Assembly (NCBI GenBank): GCA_964544885.1
Contig: CAZJDX010000058.1
Coordinates: 1 to 6,615 of the forward strand
DNA: 6,615 nucleotides
Direction of reading: 5' to 3'
Source: QQVM01 sp964544885
Lineage (GTDB): Bacteria > Bacteroidota > Bacteroidia > AKYH767-A > 2013-40CM-41-45
In this document: one piece after another, positions 1 through 6,242 of the stretch
How the letters are laid out: the number at the start of each line of letters is the position of its first letter
How positions within the stretch are numbered: position 1 is the first letter of the stretch
Made by a program: the position numbers and the translations under genes
Notes under the pieces: generated by a model
Databases searched by the model: none
The model's input: the letters and a program-made list of their open reading frames with translations, nothing else
What the model was told of the DNA's origin: nothing

Positions 1-39
1 AAGTCCGGTTCTTATTTTTATCATAGTATTTACAATCAT
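1..39 (-). CDS. Possible 5' end of the next minus-strand gene (truncated by window edge)
   Basis: After the hutU stop, the minus strand has an ATG at 39 directly after an in-frame TAA (40-42), and a second in-frame ATG at 24. The frame stays open to the window edge and reads MIVNTMIKIRTGL. An imperfect -7-like box (GATCTTTG, minus strand, about 53-60) lies just upstream. Thirteen codons are too few to recognise a family, so this is only a candidate start. It may equally be chance open frame in a downstream spacer. Confidence 0.2.
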   Translation of the reverse strand, partial: MIVNTMIKIRTGL

Positions 40-83
40 TTAAACGGGAACGTCAAAGATCATTCCATTTCCGGTACGTTAAA

Positions 84-1778
84 TCATTTATTTAATCGTT
101 CATCCAGATTCAGCCTGAATTTTCTGGCGGTATCAAGCGCGATGTCATACCCTGCATCAGCATGCCGTATAACTCCCATTGCCGGATCATTGTGGAGAAC
201 CCGCTTAAGCCTCTTTGAGGCATCTTCTGTACCATCCGCAACTATCACCATACCTGCATGAATGGAATAGCCCATCCCAACACCGCCTCCGTGATGCAGG
301 GAAACCCAACTGGCACCTCCGGCTGTATTGATCAGCGCATTCAAAACCGGCCAGTCCGCCACCGCATCACTTCCATCCAGCATGGATTCCGTCTCTCTGT
401 TGGGTGAAGCGACAGATCCCGTATCCAGGTGATCACGTCCGATCACGATGGGGGCCTTCAGCTTTCCACTCTTTACCAATTCATTGAAGGCCAGACCGGC
501 TTTTTCTCTCTCTCCCATTCCAAGCCAGCAAATTCTTGCCGGTAAACCCTGGAATGCGATCCGTTCCTGCGCCATTTTTATCCAGCGATGCAAGGATCTG
601 TTCTCCGGAAATAATTCCAAAATCAGTTCATCGGTAATCCTGATGTCTTCCGGATCTCCTGAAAGGGCCGCCCAACGAAAGGGCCCTTTCCCTTCACAAA
701 AAAGTGGACGAATATATGCGGGCACAAAACCCGGGAAGTCAAATGCATTTTTCACCCCGTGTTCCAGCGCGCGACCTCGCAGGTTGTTCCCATAATCAAA
801 TGTGACCGAGCCGCTTTGCTGAAAGGAAAGCATAAGGCGCACATGTTCAGCCATGGAATCATAAACCATTGCTAAGTACTTGTCTTTATCTTTTTCACGG
901 AGTATGGAAGCCTCTTCAAGACTAAGGCCTTCAGGGTGATAACCAACAAGCGGATCATGTGCAGAGGTCTGATCCGTAAGAACATCTGGAACAATGCCCC
1001 GCTCCTTCAGTCGCTTCAGAAGTTTCACAGCGGTGCAAATGACAGCGATGGATTTATTTTCACCTTTCTTCTGAAAGTCAAGAGCCTTATCAATAGCGGT
1101 ATCAATATCATGCTCAATGTGATCAAGGTATCGGGTATCGATACGTTTCTGTGCTCTCCATTCCTCCACCTCCGCGGCGAGGCAAACACCATCTGCCATA
1201 GTTATGGCAAGAGGCTGAGCTCCGCCCATTCCCCCCAGACCGGCGGTGACACAAAGTCTGGATTTCAAACTTCCCTTAAAGTGTTTGTCGGCAATAGCAT
1301 TGAATGTTTCATATGTACCCTGCACTATTCCCTGTGAACCAATATAGATCCATGAGCCTGCGGTCATCTGTCCGTACATCATCAAGCCTTTCTGTTCAAG
1401 TTCATCGAAGACTTGCCATGTTGCCCAGTGTGGTACCAATTGCGAATTACTGATAATGACTCTTGGTGCATCCTTATGGGTAGGTAATATTCCTACGGCT
1501 TTCCCGCTTTGGACCAACAGAGTTTCATCTTCATTGAGGTCTCTGAGCGCTTTCACGATCAGTTCAAAGGCCTGAACATTTCTTGCAGCCTTTCCCCTGC
1601 CTCCGTAAACTATGAGATCCTCCGGCGCTTCGGCAACTTCCGGGTCAAGGTTATTCAAAAGCATTCGTAGCGCTGCTTCCTGTATCCATCCTTTGCAGCT
1701 GATTTGATTACCGGTTGGGGTTTTGTAACGGCGGATATCCAGTTTATCCGGCTTTATTTCCGTTTGGATCTGTCTCAT
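84..1778 (-). CDS. hutU: Urocanate hydratase (urocanase)
   Basis: Cytosolic NAD+-dependent enzyme of histidine degradation, converting urocanate to 4-imidazolone-5-propionate. The 564-residue product matches the usual bacterial length of about 555-560 and aligns end to end with proteobacterial HutU from memory. Visible landmarks: VYGGRGKAARN near residue 57, MYGQMTAGSWIYIGSQG near 134, the glycine-rich NAD-binding GLGGMGGAQP (180-189), TDQTSAHDP near 268, TFDYGNN (326-332), and the urocanase signature FQGLPARICW (409-418) with its conserved active-site-region Cys417. SLHHGGGVGMGYS lies near 493. The ATG at 1778 was chosen because family similarity begins there and AAGGATA precedes it. The frame stays open upstream to a TTG at 2021, but that stretch overprints the small gene at 1744-1944 and has no urocanase similarity. 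Stop is TGA. It overlaps the upstream small gene by 35 bp, so the two are probably cotranscribed. No other hut gene is visible. Identification is secure. Confidence 0.97.
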   Translation of the reverse strand: MRQIQTEIKPDKLDIRRYKTPTGNQISCKGWIQEAALRMLLNNLDPEVAEAPEDLIVYGGRGKAARNVQAFELIVKALRDLNEDETLLVQSGKAVGILPTHKDAPRVIISNSQLVPHWATWQVFDELEQKGLMMYGQMTAGSWIYIGSQGIVQGTYETFNAIADKHFKGSLKSRLCVTAGLGGMGGAQPLAITMADGVCLAAEVEEWRAQKRIDTRYLDHIEHDIDTAIDKALDFQKKGENKSIAVICTAVKLLKRLKERGIVPDVLTDQTSAHDPLVGYHPEGLSLEEASILREKDKDKYLAMVYDSMAEHVRLMLSFQQSGSVTFDYGNNLRGRALEHGVKNAFDFPGFVPAYIRPLFCEGKGPFRWAALSGDPEDIRITDELILELFPENRSLHRWIKMAQERIAFQGLPARICWLGMGEREKAGLAFNELVKSGKLKAPIVIGRDHLDTGSVASPNRETESMLDGSDAVADWPVLNALINTAGGASWVSLHHGGGVGMGYSIHAGMVIVADGTEDASKRLKRVLHNDPAMGVIRHADAGYDIALDTARKFRLNLDERLNK

Positions 1779-1944
1779 TATCCTTATTTTTCTGCTTCTT
1801 CGGTTTATTAAAATGCCAGGGGCAATGTTTGCAACCACTCTGACAACAATATCCTCTTTTTCAATGGTATTTCTCCGTGAAGATAATGTAGCCTTCCGGA
1901 GAAAGATAATAATCCTCCGGATCGAACTTATTGTGAATGGCCAT
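1744..1944 (-). pseudogene. DUF5522-type small cysteine-rich protein gene with an in-frame TGA
   Basis: This frame reads 66 residues from ATG 1944 to TAA 1744-1746, interrupted by TGA at codon 28 (1861-1863). The N-terminal part is MAIHNKFDPEDYYLSPEGY followed by IIFTEKYH. After the TGA come KRGYCCQSGCKHCPWHF and a lysine/asparagine-rich tail. The order 'FTEKYH-x-(K/E)RGYCC-x-SGC-x-HCPW' is what I recall for DUF5522, a mini-protein common in Bacteroidota. It probably binds metal or folds through its four cysteines, and its function is unknown. At the TGA position relatives usually carry Leu, so TTA to TGA is a one-base change. The downstream cysteine motif remains perfect, which points to a recent nonsense mutation or a base-call error rather than long decay. 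No ATG follows in frame before the cysteine motif. The gene sits behind a good promoter and overlaps hutU by 35 bp. Confidence 0.75.
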
Positions 1945-1991
1945 TTTGTCCGGAATGATTTCTGAAGAAGAGGAGAAAGACGAATTTTATG

Positions 1992-2022
1992 CAAATTTAC
2001 CTTTTCCAAACAGTCCTGCAAA
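1992..2022 (-). promoter_or_regulatory. Bacteroidota-type promoter for the DUF5522-hutU transcript
   Basis: On the minus strand, TTTG (2022-2019) is followed after exactly 19 bases by TAAATTTG (1999-1992). This fits the Bacteroidota primary-sigma consensus (-33 TTTG, -7 TAnnTTTG) in both boxes and in spacing. Transcription would begin near 1985, leaving a leader of about 40 bases before ATG 1944. The -33 box ends 4 bases before the start codon of the divergent deaminase gene at 2026, so the promoters for both directions must overlap in an 81-base gap. Confidence 0.65.
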
Positions 2023-2025
2023 GCA

Positions 2026-2953
2026 ATGAACCGGCAATTGCATAGTGATGTCCCAGTCGTACCTGTTCAAAGTCTCGAACTTCCTCAGGCTTTTTCGGGG
2101 AAACTCAAACTATCCGTGCTACGGGAGGACCTCGTTCACCCATTCCTTTCAGGCAATAAAAGACGAAAACTAAAATATAATCTCAGCGATTTCAGGGATT
2201 CTGGTAAACGTGTCTTAGTCACTTTCGGGGGGAAATACTCAAACCACCTTGTGGCAACAGCGGCGGCAGGCAGGATCCTGAACTTTCCTGCGATAGGTGT
2301 CCTCCGAGGGGACGAGGATGTCAGCAATCCGAATATCGATTTCCTGAAACGCTGCGGAATGAAATTGCTAAAGCTTGGGAGGGAAGAATACAGACTAAGA
2401 AACAACAAGGAATTTCTGAAATCACTAAGTAAAAAATGTGCGGATCAGTTTCCGGAAATTGTTGATAGTCCGGATGAAATTTTCATCGTGCCCGAAGGGG
2501 GTGCAAATGAAGCCGGTGTAAAGGGCTGCGAAGAGATCCTGTCTGATGCGCCTATTGATGCCACCTATCTGTGCACTGCCTCCGGAACAGGTTCAACCCT
2601 TGCCGGGGATCGCCCGTGCCTGCAAAGAGAATCAAGTTGCCATTGGAATATCAGTACTTCGAGGTGAGTCATTTTTAATGGATAATCTGAAAGAATTTGG
2701 TGCGCGTGAAGAAAAATTCAGGTTGATCCATGACTATCATTTCGGAGGCTATGCAAAACGAAAGGCTGAACTGTCGGATTTCTGCGACGCTTTCGGCAGG
2801 AAGTACAACATTCCCATTGAGCCGGTTTATACGGGTAAATTATTTTATGGAGTCTTTGATCTGATCAACAAAAATTATTTTCCGGAAGGTTCACACATTG
2901 TCCTGATCCATACAGGCGGTTATTTTAATTTTGAAAAGGAAATCATGGACTGA
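2026..2953 (+). pseudogene. PLP-dependent ACC deaminase/D-cysteine desulfhydrase-family gene, frameshifted
   Basis: Fold-type II PLP enzyme of the 1-aminocyclopropane-1-carboxylate deaminase/D-cysteine desulfhydrase family; the substrate cannot be fixed from sequence. Frame one gives residues 1-194: SGNKRRKL with the probable PLP-lysine Lys45, TFGGKYSNH (66-74) with the family SNH, VPEGGANEAG near 155, and the phosphate-cradle ASGTGSTLAG (185-194). At the GGGG run 2605-2608 the frame then gives unrelated residues and stops at 2667. Dropping one G continues as IARACKENQVAIG and runs to TGA 2951-2953, with YTGKLFYGVFD and the conserved C-terminal IHTGG. The restored protein is about 308 residues, normal for the family. 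Start ATG 2026 follows no clear ribosome binding site. A weak -7-like TACCTTTT lies at 1998-2005. A real frameshift mutation or a homopolymer sequencing error are equally compatible; programmed shifting is unlikely. No partner gene nearby suggests a pathway. Confidence 0.9.
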
Positions 2954-2994
2954 AAATATCCGGTCAGGCTGAGTTTTCAGGTTTAACCATAAGC

Positions 2995-3026
2995 TCTTTT
3001 AAAAGAATTTCAGGGTAGTCCTGAAA
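2995..3026 (+). other. Palindrome and stem-loop after the deaminase gene
   Basis: The 289-base gap 2954-3242 holds no gene I can support. It contains the perfect 12-base palindrome TCTTTTAAAAGA (2995-3006), immediately followed by a hairpin with stem TTTCAGG (3008-3014) and CCTGAAA (3020-3026). No T-tract follows in the plus direction, so it is a poor intrinsic terminator. It may still mark the 3' end of the deaminase transcript. Confidence 0.3.
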
Positions 3027-3192
3027 CAAATAAATTTTCAATGAAAATGAACCCTGCCGGGTAACCTTTCCGCTGAATATGAGTAATCAGCAGGTAAAAT
3101 GATATCAGACCGGAAAATACATCAGTTAATACCCGACTTGTTCAATTACCGGCGACAGGGATGTATTGGTAAGGGAGTGCCATAACCAATTT

Positions 3193-3222
3193 CTGATCTT
3201 AATCAGGCTTAAATTAATTTAG
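3193..3222 (+). promoter_or_regulatory. Candidate promoter with dyad upstream of the glucosaminidase gene
   Basis: TAATTTAG (3215-3222) differs from the Bacteroidota -7 consensus TAnnTTTG by one base and lies 20 bases before the ATG at 3243. A dyad, CTGAT-ctta-ATCAG (3193-3206), sits just upstream where a regulator could bind. No good -33 TTTG is present at the right spacing, so this is tentative. Confidence 0.3.
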
Positions 3223-3242
3223 CTAAAAACCGTTACTCAATT

Positions 3243-4205
3243 ATGAAACTCAAACACCTTCTTTTCTTCTCATTCCTGACACCGCTGCACATGACGGCAA
3301 CTGAAGGCCGCAAGCTAAGCAGAAGTGAATACATTGCCATGTACAAAGATGATGCTATCAGAGATATGCAAAAGATGGGTGTTCCGGCAAGCATTACCAT
3401 GGCGCAGGCCCTTCTTGAATCAAGCGACGGGAACAGCAACCTGGCAAGACATGCAAACAATCATTTCGGTATAAAATGTTCCGACTGGAAAGGCCCATCT
3501 TACATCCAGGATGATGACACAAAAGATGAATGTTTCAGAAAATACAATAATGTTCTTGAGTCATACGATGACCACTCCCGCTTTTTAAGAACCCGGCCAC
3601 GTTATGCCTTTCTTTTCGAGCTGGACATGAGAGATTATAAAGCCTGGGCAAAAGGGTTGAAAAAGGCAGGCTATGCCACCGATCCTCATTATGCAGACCG
3701 GCTGATAAAGATCATTGAAGAAAATCAGTTATACCTGCTGGATGAAGTCAGAATTAATGAGAGTTATGCCAGCCTTAACGAAACACCCTTGGCCGAAGAA
3801 AAGCCTGTAAGCACTGTCACCCGGGTTCATGTTCCGGCAGTTGAGGCCGTCAATGTTTTTGACAACAGGGAAGTACGACAGATCAACGGGGTTAATTATA
3901 TCATTACAAGAAATGGCGATACTTTCCATTCCCTCAGCCAGGAATTTGAACTTGGCTACTGGCAGCTTCCAAAGTACAATGAAATGGACGCCGACCATGC
4001 ACTGGCGCCAGGACAGATCATATACTTACAGCCAAAGAAGAGTGAAGGACCCAAAGACCTGGTAATTGTTAAAGAAGGGGACACCATTCACTCCATTTCC
4101 CAGTCAAGTGGAATAAAGATGAAATACATTCTAAAGTATAATGAGATGAGTGAGGAGCAGGCTCTGAAGCCCGGTCAGAAAGTATATCTGAAGAAACGAT
4201 CCTGA
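3243..4205 (+). CDS. Exported glucosaminidase-domain protein with two LysM repeats (peptidoglycan hydrolase)
   Basis: Probable N-acetylglucosaminidase acting on peptidoglycan outside the inner membrane. The 320 residues divide into a short signal peptide (1-19, MKLKHLLFFSFLTPLHMTA), a GH73/FlgJ-like glucosaminidase domain (about 26-165), a linker rich in Glu/Pro/Val (166-215), and two LysM modules (about 217-263 and 272-317). The domain shows VPASITMAQALLESSDGNS with likely catalytic Glu59, then HFGIKC...ECFRKY. Cys79 and Cys97 are probably a disulfide pair, as I recall for Bacteroidota relatives. KAGYATDPHYADRL near 141 is typical of the family. The LysM repeats share YNEM near residue 245 and near 299, and GDT at 225-227 and 279-281. 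The start ATG 3243 immediately begins the signal peptide and has no Shine-Dalgarno sequence. The gene stands alone and ends at a strong terminator. The usual role is cell-wall remodelling or daughter-cell separation. The biochemical activity is inferred, not shown. Confidence 0.95.
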   Translation: MKLKHLLFFSFLTPLHMTATEGRKLSRSEYIAMYKDDAIRDMQKMGVPASITMAQALLESSDGNSNLARHANNHFGIKCSDWKGPSYIQDDDTKDECFRKYNNVLESYDDHSRFLRTRPRYAFLFELDMRDYKAWAKGLKKAGYATDPHYADRLIKIIEENQLYLLDEVRINESYASLNETPLAEEKPVSTVTRVHVPAVEAVNVFDNREVRQINGVNYIITRNGDTFHSLSQEFELGYWQLPKYNEMDADHALAPGQIIYLQPKKSEGPKDLVIVKEGDTIHSISQSSGIKMKYILKYNEMSEEQALKPGQKVYLKKRS

Positions 4206-4226
4206 TTACTCTTTCCTACTTACCGG

Positions 4227-4261
4227 ATCGCGCTCATCGTCACGGGCGCGATTTTCTGTTT
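4227..4261 (+). terminator. Intrinsic terminator after the glucosaminidase gene
   Basis: ATCGCGC (4227-4233) pairs perfectly with GCGCGAT (4246-4252) around a 12-base loop, and TTTCTGTTT follows on the plus strand. It begins 21 bases after the stop of the LysM gene. The convergent gene ends at 4272, so the stem may also slow transcription from the other side, but there is no T-tract in that direction. Confidence 0.75.
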
Positions 4262-4271
4262 CCGGACATTT

Positions 4272-5774
4272 TCAGTCGAAACTCAATTCAACGAAATGAA
4301 ACTTATTCTCCCTGTAGGCAGGGAGGATAAAAACGTCCTCATCAATCTGCTTACCGCTTCTTGGAAGGATGGCCACTCTTTCCGTCTCATTGAACAGAAC
4401 CGAAGTTTTCTGCGTACCCTGCCCATCAACTTCAGTCAGCAATACGGATGAGCTTTCATTTACATACTTATTGTAAATAAAATACAACTTCCCGCCAGAT
4501 ACTATGGAAGCATAGGAAGACATGTAACCGGAATCATCTATAGAATTCTGATCCTTGCTGATCGCGTTTCCCCAAAGGATCTGTCCATCCGGATTGATGG
4601 AAATAACCATGATATTACCATAGTGGTAATAATAATGACTTACGGTACTTTGTGTATAATAATCCCAATAAGTCCTGCTCGTCTGATAAAAAGATTCCGC
4701 GGCGAGCGCTGCGCCGCCATCACGTCTGAGCATCATCCTGTCAATGGAATAATTAACTAGCTCCCTGCTTTTATTTTCTCTTTTTTCACTGCTGAACTTC
4801 ACCAAAAACTCTTGCGGAAAGGGAGATGAAAACACTTTCGAATCCATCAGGCTGTCTTCATCCATTGCGTAGTAGAACACACCCGCGGTTGAATAGGTCG
4901 TTTTATCGGAGTAGAAACCAATAACGACGACACGACGGTTATACGCATCAGTAGTTATCGATATATCCGTCAGGAACCTGTCCTCTATCTTCACCTCTTT
5001 TTCAACCTCCTTACCAGAAATCCGGTTAAAACCAATTAAGAGGTAATAACTTTCTTCCGGTGATCTGACCTTTTTTTCAGTGATAAATCTTAAACCAAGA
5101 ATGAAAAAATTTCCCTCGTTAGTTAAAACAGAACTGACAGGTACAAACAATTTAGCCGGTATATCAACCGAAAAGCTCTTCGTATAAAGCAGTTTGAGGT
5201 CAGAGTCTAAAACGACAGTCCGGAACAACTGATTTAATCTGTCGCCGGGCAAATTTCTGTATGTAAAGGCTATCTTGCTTTCGTCTTTTGATGTAATGAT
5301 TCCGGGAAGCTTGTATTCGTCAATGTCTTCTGACTCAAATTCAGCCAACAAGACAGGGCTACCGCTGAGTCCAGCTTCATCATTCAGATACTGCGCATAA
5401 AATCTGAATTTTTTTTCCAGTTTATCGGAGGAGTAGAAAACAAGCAAGACCTTTCCATTGACCATCTGCAAATCTGCCAGTCGCCCATTTTCAACCGGCG
5501 CTTTCAGATCATACTCAGCCATCAGATTCATCTCTGAAGAAAACTTTTGAAGCAGGTATCTCCTTGCTTTTAATCCGGAACGATTCTTAGAATGATCCAG
5601 TGAAAGATTACTTCTCAGGACATAAAATCCCGAAGATTCCGAACCAAGGATTTTCATATAAGGAACTTTACTGTTATCGCTTACCGGTGCCGACCAGGTA
5701 ACTGTTTGGGCATGAAGAAAAGAGGACATGAGAAAAAGTAAGGAAGAGAACAGTACCGGTTTTACTTTTTGCAT
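4272..5774 (-). CDS. Exported 500-residue protein of unknown function
   Basis: I do not recognise a named family. Residues 1-22 form a clear signal peptide (basic QKVK, then a hydrophobic core ending SSFLHA, cleavage likely before Gln23). There is no lipobox cysteine, and no cysteine anywhere in the protein. The mature part lacks further membrane segments and is made of short alternating hydrophobic strands separated by polar turns, such as KVLLVFYSSD, RVVVIGFYSD and KLYFIYNKY. This resembles a beta-propeller or similar all-beta fold. An unusually aromatic patch lies at 369-385 (YWDYYTQSTVSHYYYHY), followed by NIMVISINPDGQILW (387-401). From memory, similar strings (RRDGG..., YYYHY, ISINPDG, SSYA) occur in uncharacterised Bacteroidota proteins, so it is probably a conserved orphan family. 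Start ATG 5774 gives the signal peptide, and a TATCTTTG promoter box lies 37 bases upstream. It is convergent with the LysM gene and appears monocistronic. Location is periplasmic or cell surface. No function is proposed. Confidence 0.9.
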   Translation of the reverse strand: MQKVKPVLFSSLLFLMSSFLHAQTVTWSAPVSDNSKVPYMKILGSESSGFYVLRSNLSLDHSKNRSGLKARRYLLQKFSSEMNLMAEYDLKAPVENGRLADLQMVNGKVLLVFYSSDKLEKKFRFYAQYLNDEAGLSGSPVLLAEFESEDIDEYKLPGIITSKDESKIAFTYRNLPGDRLNQLFRTVVLDSDLKLLYTKSFSVDIPAKLFVPVSSVLTNEGNFFILGLRFITEKKVRSPEESYYLLIGFNRISGKEVEKEVKIEDRFLTDISITTDAYNRRVVVIGFYSDKTTYSTAGVFYYAMDEDSLMDSKVFSSPFPQEFLVKFSSEKRENKSRELVNYSIDRMMLRRDGGAALAAESFYQTSRTYWDYYTQSTVSHYYYHYGNIMVISINPDGQILWGNAISKDQNSIDDSGYMSSYASIVSGGKLYFIYNKYVNESSSVLLTEVDGQGTQKTSVLFNETERVAILPRSGKQIDEDVFILPAYRENKFHFVELSFD

Positions 5775-5810
5775 GATTTAAATCAAGTACTTGGGGTTTT
5801 CATATTTGTG

Positions 5811-5818
5811 CAAAGATA
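5811..5818 (-). promoter_or_regulatory. -7 promoter box of the 500-residue exported protein
   Basis: TATCTTTG on the minus strand (5818-5811) fits the Bacteroidota -7 consensus TAnnTTTG exactly. The start would be near 5804, giving a leader of about 30 bases to ATG 5774. No TTTG is found 19-21 bases upstream, so the -33 element is weak or absent. The next 80 bases upstream (5819-5898) hold nothing recognisable. Confidence 0.5.
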
Positions 5819-5898
5819 AGCTGAATAATACCAGGTTCTCCGTTGACTCATCCTGATTGTAATTCTGGCATATAAACCGAATATTCATGATATCAATA

Positions 5899-5934
5899 CC
5901 GATTCTGCCGCATTTAAGATGGATGCTCTGAATC
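5899..5934 (-). repeat. Faint tRNA-like remnant at the end of the decayed GIY-YIG unit
   Basis: The minus strand from 5934 reads GATTCAGAGCATCCATCTTA and then ATGCGG with a GAATCGG. This resembles a tRNA D-loop (GGTTCAGAGCAT) running into an anticodon arm, in the same place relative to the decayed GIY-YIG frame as the better copies at 6166-6242 and 6515-6579. No T-arm or acceptor follows. The similarity is short and partly shared with the coding frame, so confidence is low. Confidence 0.3.
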
Positions 5935-6084
5935 ACTTATCAATTCCTCAACCCTCCTTCAGGATTTACATCTCTTGATCTTTCTATCGCGCCTATTGGC
6001 TTCCACTCCAGACTGAAATTTCTCCTGATAGGTGATCATCCAATCCTTTTTATTAGAAGTAGAACTCTTGTAGAGAAAAAACAA
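5914..6084 (-). pseudogene. Decayed GIY-YIG nuclease gene
   Basis: The minus frame reads STSNKKDWMITYQEKFQSG, then VEANRRDRKIKRCKS, a TGA at 5959-5961, RRVEELISDSEHPS, and TAA at 5914-5916. It aligns codon by codon with the C-terminal half of the intact neighbour at 6219-6482 (KAGDWEIVHQEILPSREEAY, then KRELEIKRWKS and RTRIKKLIRGSAHP). The TGA replaces an Arg codon. Just upstream, LFFLYKSS resembles the N-terminal VYILYS block. The YIG and catalytic Arg region between them is missing, which suggests an internal deletion of roughly 30 codons. The essential GIY-YIG core is lost, so it cannot be an active nuclease. It is the oldest-looking unit of the array and differs clearly from the two near-identical units on its right. 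Confidence 0.7.
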
Positions 6085-6100
6085 TTTTAAAGGTCTCCGG

Positions 6101-6120
6101 TATGCAAATTGTATGCAAAT
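6101..6120. repeat. TATGCAAAT direct repeat, 11-base period
   Basis: TATGCAAAT occurs twice (6101-6109 and 6112-6120) separated by TG, so the two copies lie about one helical turn apart. It sits between the decayed GIY-YIG frame and a terminator-like hairpin. It could be a protein-binding site, for example for a recombinase or a regulator, but nothing in the window identifies the binder. Confidence 0.5.
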
Positions 6121-6153
6121 AAAAAGGGCTACTCAGAAAAATCATTGTAGGCC
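6121..6153 (-). terminator. Terminator-like hairpin behind the left tRNA-like copy
   Basis: On the minus strand GGCCTAC (6153-6147) faces GTAGCCC (6132-6126) with one C-C mismatch, followed by TTTTT (6125-6121). It lies 12 bases beyond the acceptor-like end of the tRNA-like copy at 6166, the usual place for a tRNA terminator. The stem is imperfect, consistent with decay. Confidence 0.4.
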
Positions 6154-6165
6154 TCTGATAATTAA

Positions 6166-6242
6166 GTGGGAGCAACAGGGTTCGTCCCGATAGCTATCGG
6201 GAAGTGACCCTCCCGCGCCTATGGCGCGGGATGCGCTGAACC
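6166..6242 (-). repeat. tRNA-3'-end-like sequence, left copy, T-arm broken by a palindrome
   Basis: Read on the minus strand, this matches the right copy at 6515-6579: GGTTCAGCGCAT (D-loop-like), an 8-bp GC-rich hairpin with loop 6216-6220, GGGTCAC, and the acceptor-like GAACCCTGTTGCTCCCAC. Bases 6166-6184 equal 6517-6535, and 6204-6278 equal 6541-6615 with one mismatch (6223 vs 6560). Between them 19 bases replace the 5 bases AACCT, destroying the T-stem and T-loop. CCA is also missing. There is no 5' half, so this is not a functional tRNA gene. Its first part doubles as the last codons of the GIY-YIG gene. Confidence 0.7.
6185..6202. repeat. Perfect 18-bp palindrome in the tRNA-like T-arm
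   Basis: TCCCGATAGCTATCGGGA is identical to its reverse complement. It stands exactly where the right copy has AACCT, inside the T-arm-like sequence, and accounts for a net gain of 14 bases. Palindromes with a GATAGCTATC core are, from memory, repeated in Bacteroidota genomes, which would make this a dispersed repeat insertion. That cannot be verified here. Confidence 0.8.

Noticed and set aside
448..1337. Plus-strand open frames at 448-795 and 936-1337
   Set aside because: They lie wholly antisense to the conserved hutU coding frame and show no domain, signal or promoter of their own.
1861..1863. TGA as selenocysteine in the cysteine-rich mini-protein
   Set aside because: The position corresponds to Leu, not Cys, in the family as I recall it. 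I see no convincing SECIS hairpin and no selenium genes. A nonsense change or base error is simpler.
1779..2021. N-terminal extension of hutU from a TTG at 2021 (81 extra residues)
   Set aside because: The extension has no urocanase similarity, contains the minus-strand promoter, and overprints the DUF5522-type frame, which has clear family motifs in a different frame.
2136..2408. Minus-strand open frame inside the deaminase gene
   Set aside because: It is antisense to the conserved GNK and SNH motifs of the PLP enzyme and is best seen as a shadow.
2605..2608. Programmed ribosomal frameshift in the deaminase
   Set aside because: Family members are translated in one frame, and there is no slippery heptamer with a stimulatory structure that I can identify. 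Mutation or a base-call error is more likely.
3729..4065. Small open frames on both strands inside the LysM gene
   Set aside because: They overlap conserved LysM codons in other frames and resemble no known protein.
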